Shown here piece by piece: positions 63,463 through 64,000 of a DNA stretch of 64,000 nt; positions within the stretch are counted from its first letter, which is position 1; every line of letters begins with the position of its first letter. The notes beneath the pieces are model-generated. The model was not told the DNA's origin. It saw only the letters and a list, made by a program, of their open reading frames with translations, and searched no databases. The stretch spans positions 124,001 to 188,000 of the forward strand of contig NZ_JAQTIG010000004.1 of NCBI RefSeq assembly GCF_029433515.1, in the 5' to 3' direction. This DNA is from Lactobacillus sp. ESL0679 (GTDB lineage Bacteria; Bacillota; Bacilli; Lactobacillales; Lactobacillaceae). A program made the position numbers and the translations under genes.

Positions 63463-64000
63463 TTGAAGGGCATACTAATCTTTTTAGTCGTATTTGGTAT
63501 TCTTGTTTTTGTTCATGAATTTGGGCACTTTATTGTTGCTAAAAAATGCGGTATTTTGGTGCGAGAATTTTCAATCGGAATGGGACCGAAGCTTTTTCAA
63601 GTGAGGCGTAATCCGACTACTTACACAATTCGATGGTTGCCATTAGGCGGCTATGTGCGGTTAGCAAGTAAAGATGATGAAACCAAATTAGATCCGGGGA
63701 TGACTGTGATCTTGCAGTTAAATGATCAAAATGAGGTTGTTAAAATCGACGCATCAGAATCTGATATTCCGCTTGAAGGTGTTCCCGTTCAAGTAACTAA
63801 GTCTGACTTAGTTGATGATTTGTTCATCACTGGATACGAAAATGGCGATGAAGAAAAGCAAGTTACGTATCGCGTTAATCATGATGCGACGATAATTGAT
63901 CAATCTAAGACCGAGTTAGTAATTGCCCCGCGTGATACCCAGTTTCAGCAGGCAAATGTTTGGCAAAAATTAGCTACTAACATCGCTGGACCCTTGATGA
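63463..64000 (+). CDS. rseP: Site-2 metalloprotease RseP (5' part, runs off the window)
   Basis: About 179 residues of an intramembrane zinc protease. The first helix carries 'HEFGH' at residues 18-22 (HExxH zinc site), followed by 'SIGMGPKLF' and 'WLPLGGYVRL', then the start of the PDZ region. The frame is open at the window end. Start is TTG at 63463, after AGGAG (63451-63455). It cleaves membrane anchors such as anti-sigma factors or signal peptide remnants. Confidence 0.93.
   Translation, partial: MKGILIFLVVFGILVFVHEFGHFIVAKKCGILVREFSIGMGPKLFQVRRNPTTYTIRWLPLGGYVRLASKDDETKLDPGMTVILQLNDQNEVVKIDASESDIPLEGVPVQVTKSDLVDDLFITGYENGDEEKQVTYRVNHDATIIDQSKTELVIAPRDTQFQQANVWQKLATNIAGPLM

Noticed and set aside
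1..64000. CRISPR arrays, tRNA or rRNA genes, insertion sequences, prophage genes
   Set aside because: I looked for regularly spaced repeats, CCA-ending cloverleafs, transposase or integrase motifs and found none.

Overview
This window is a low-GC Firmicutes chromosome segment, and everything in it fits Lactobacillus sensu stricto (the acidophilus/helveticus/delbrueckii side of the family). I cannot fix the species from sequence alone. Supporting points are the Bacillus-like housekeeping gene order, strong GGAGG ribosome binding sites with frequent TTG and GTG starts, a secreted-peptide economy (oligopeptide ABC transporter with two binding lipoproteins, dipeptidase, paired amino acid permeases), and the absence of both MEP-pathway genes (dxs, dxr) from the places they occupy in Bacillus, as expected for a mevalonate-pathway lactobacillus. 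No transposase, phage gene, CRISPR array, tRNA or rRNA gene was seen, and no gene-free stretch exceeds about 200 bases.

Layout. 1-7089: end of efp, then an efp-yqhY-nusB-folD-xseA-xseB-ispA-tlyA-recN run of overlapping genes, followed by a double GNAT acetyltransferase and an ASCH protein (7086-8376). 8425-8870: a small leftward gene (YolD-like, tentative) behind a promoter carrying SOS-type operators. 8870-19380: gmk-rpoZ-priA-fmt-rsmB-stp-pknB-rsgA-rpe-thiN, joining nucleotide supply, replication restart, translation and the Ser/Thr kinase/phosphatase pair. 19477-25209: leftward rpmB, then yloU-fakA-recG-plsX-acpP (fatty acid activation and phospholipid entry). 25330-33125: oppDFBC-oppA-oppA. 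33282-38843: rnc-smc-ftsY. 38865-43357: dipeptidase and two leftward amino acid permeases. 43559-47451: ylxM-ffh, rpsP, rimM-trmD, and rplS behind a structured leader.

47557-55614: nucleoside phosphorylase, a cysteine-free uracil-DNA glycosylase homologue, leftward lexA facing ynzC across a LexA-type operator, yneF, a heterodimeric ABC exporter pair, and an FAD-linked lactate/glycolate dehydrogenase. 55673-58641: leftward plsC and cfa, then a tRNA methyltransferase fused to a GIY-YIG domain. 58801-64000: rpsB (structured leader)-tsf-pyrH-frr-uppS-cdsA-rseP, the last gene running off the edge.

The window is mainly conserved backbone in which lifestyle modules (opp, pepD plus permeases, ABC exporters, dehydrogenase) sit between blocks that are contiguous in Bacillus. 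I did not find a plainly new multi-gene system. The best leads are the orphan SOS-controlled small gene at 8425-8700 with up to four operator-like sites, the cysteine-free UDG homologue, the methyltransferase/GIY-YIG fusion, a PlsC with altered catalytic motifs, and the twin oppA genes sharing an upstream element.
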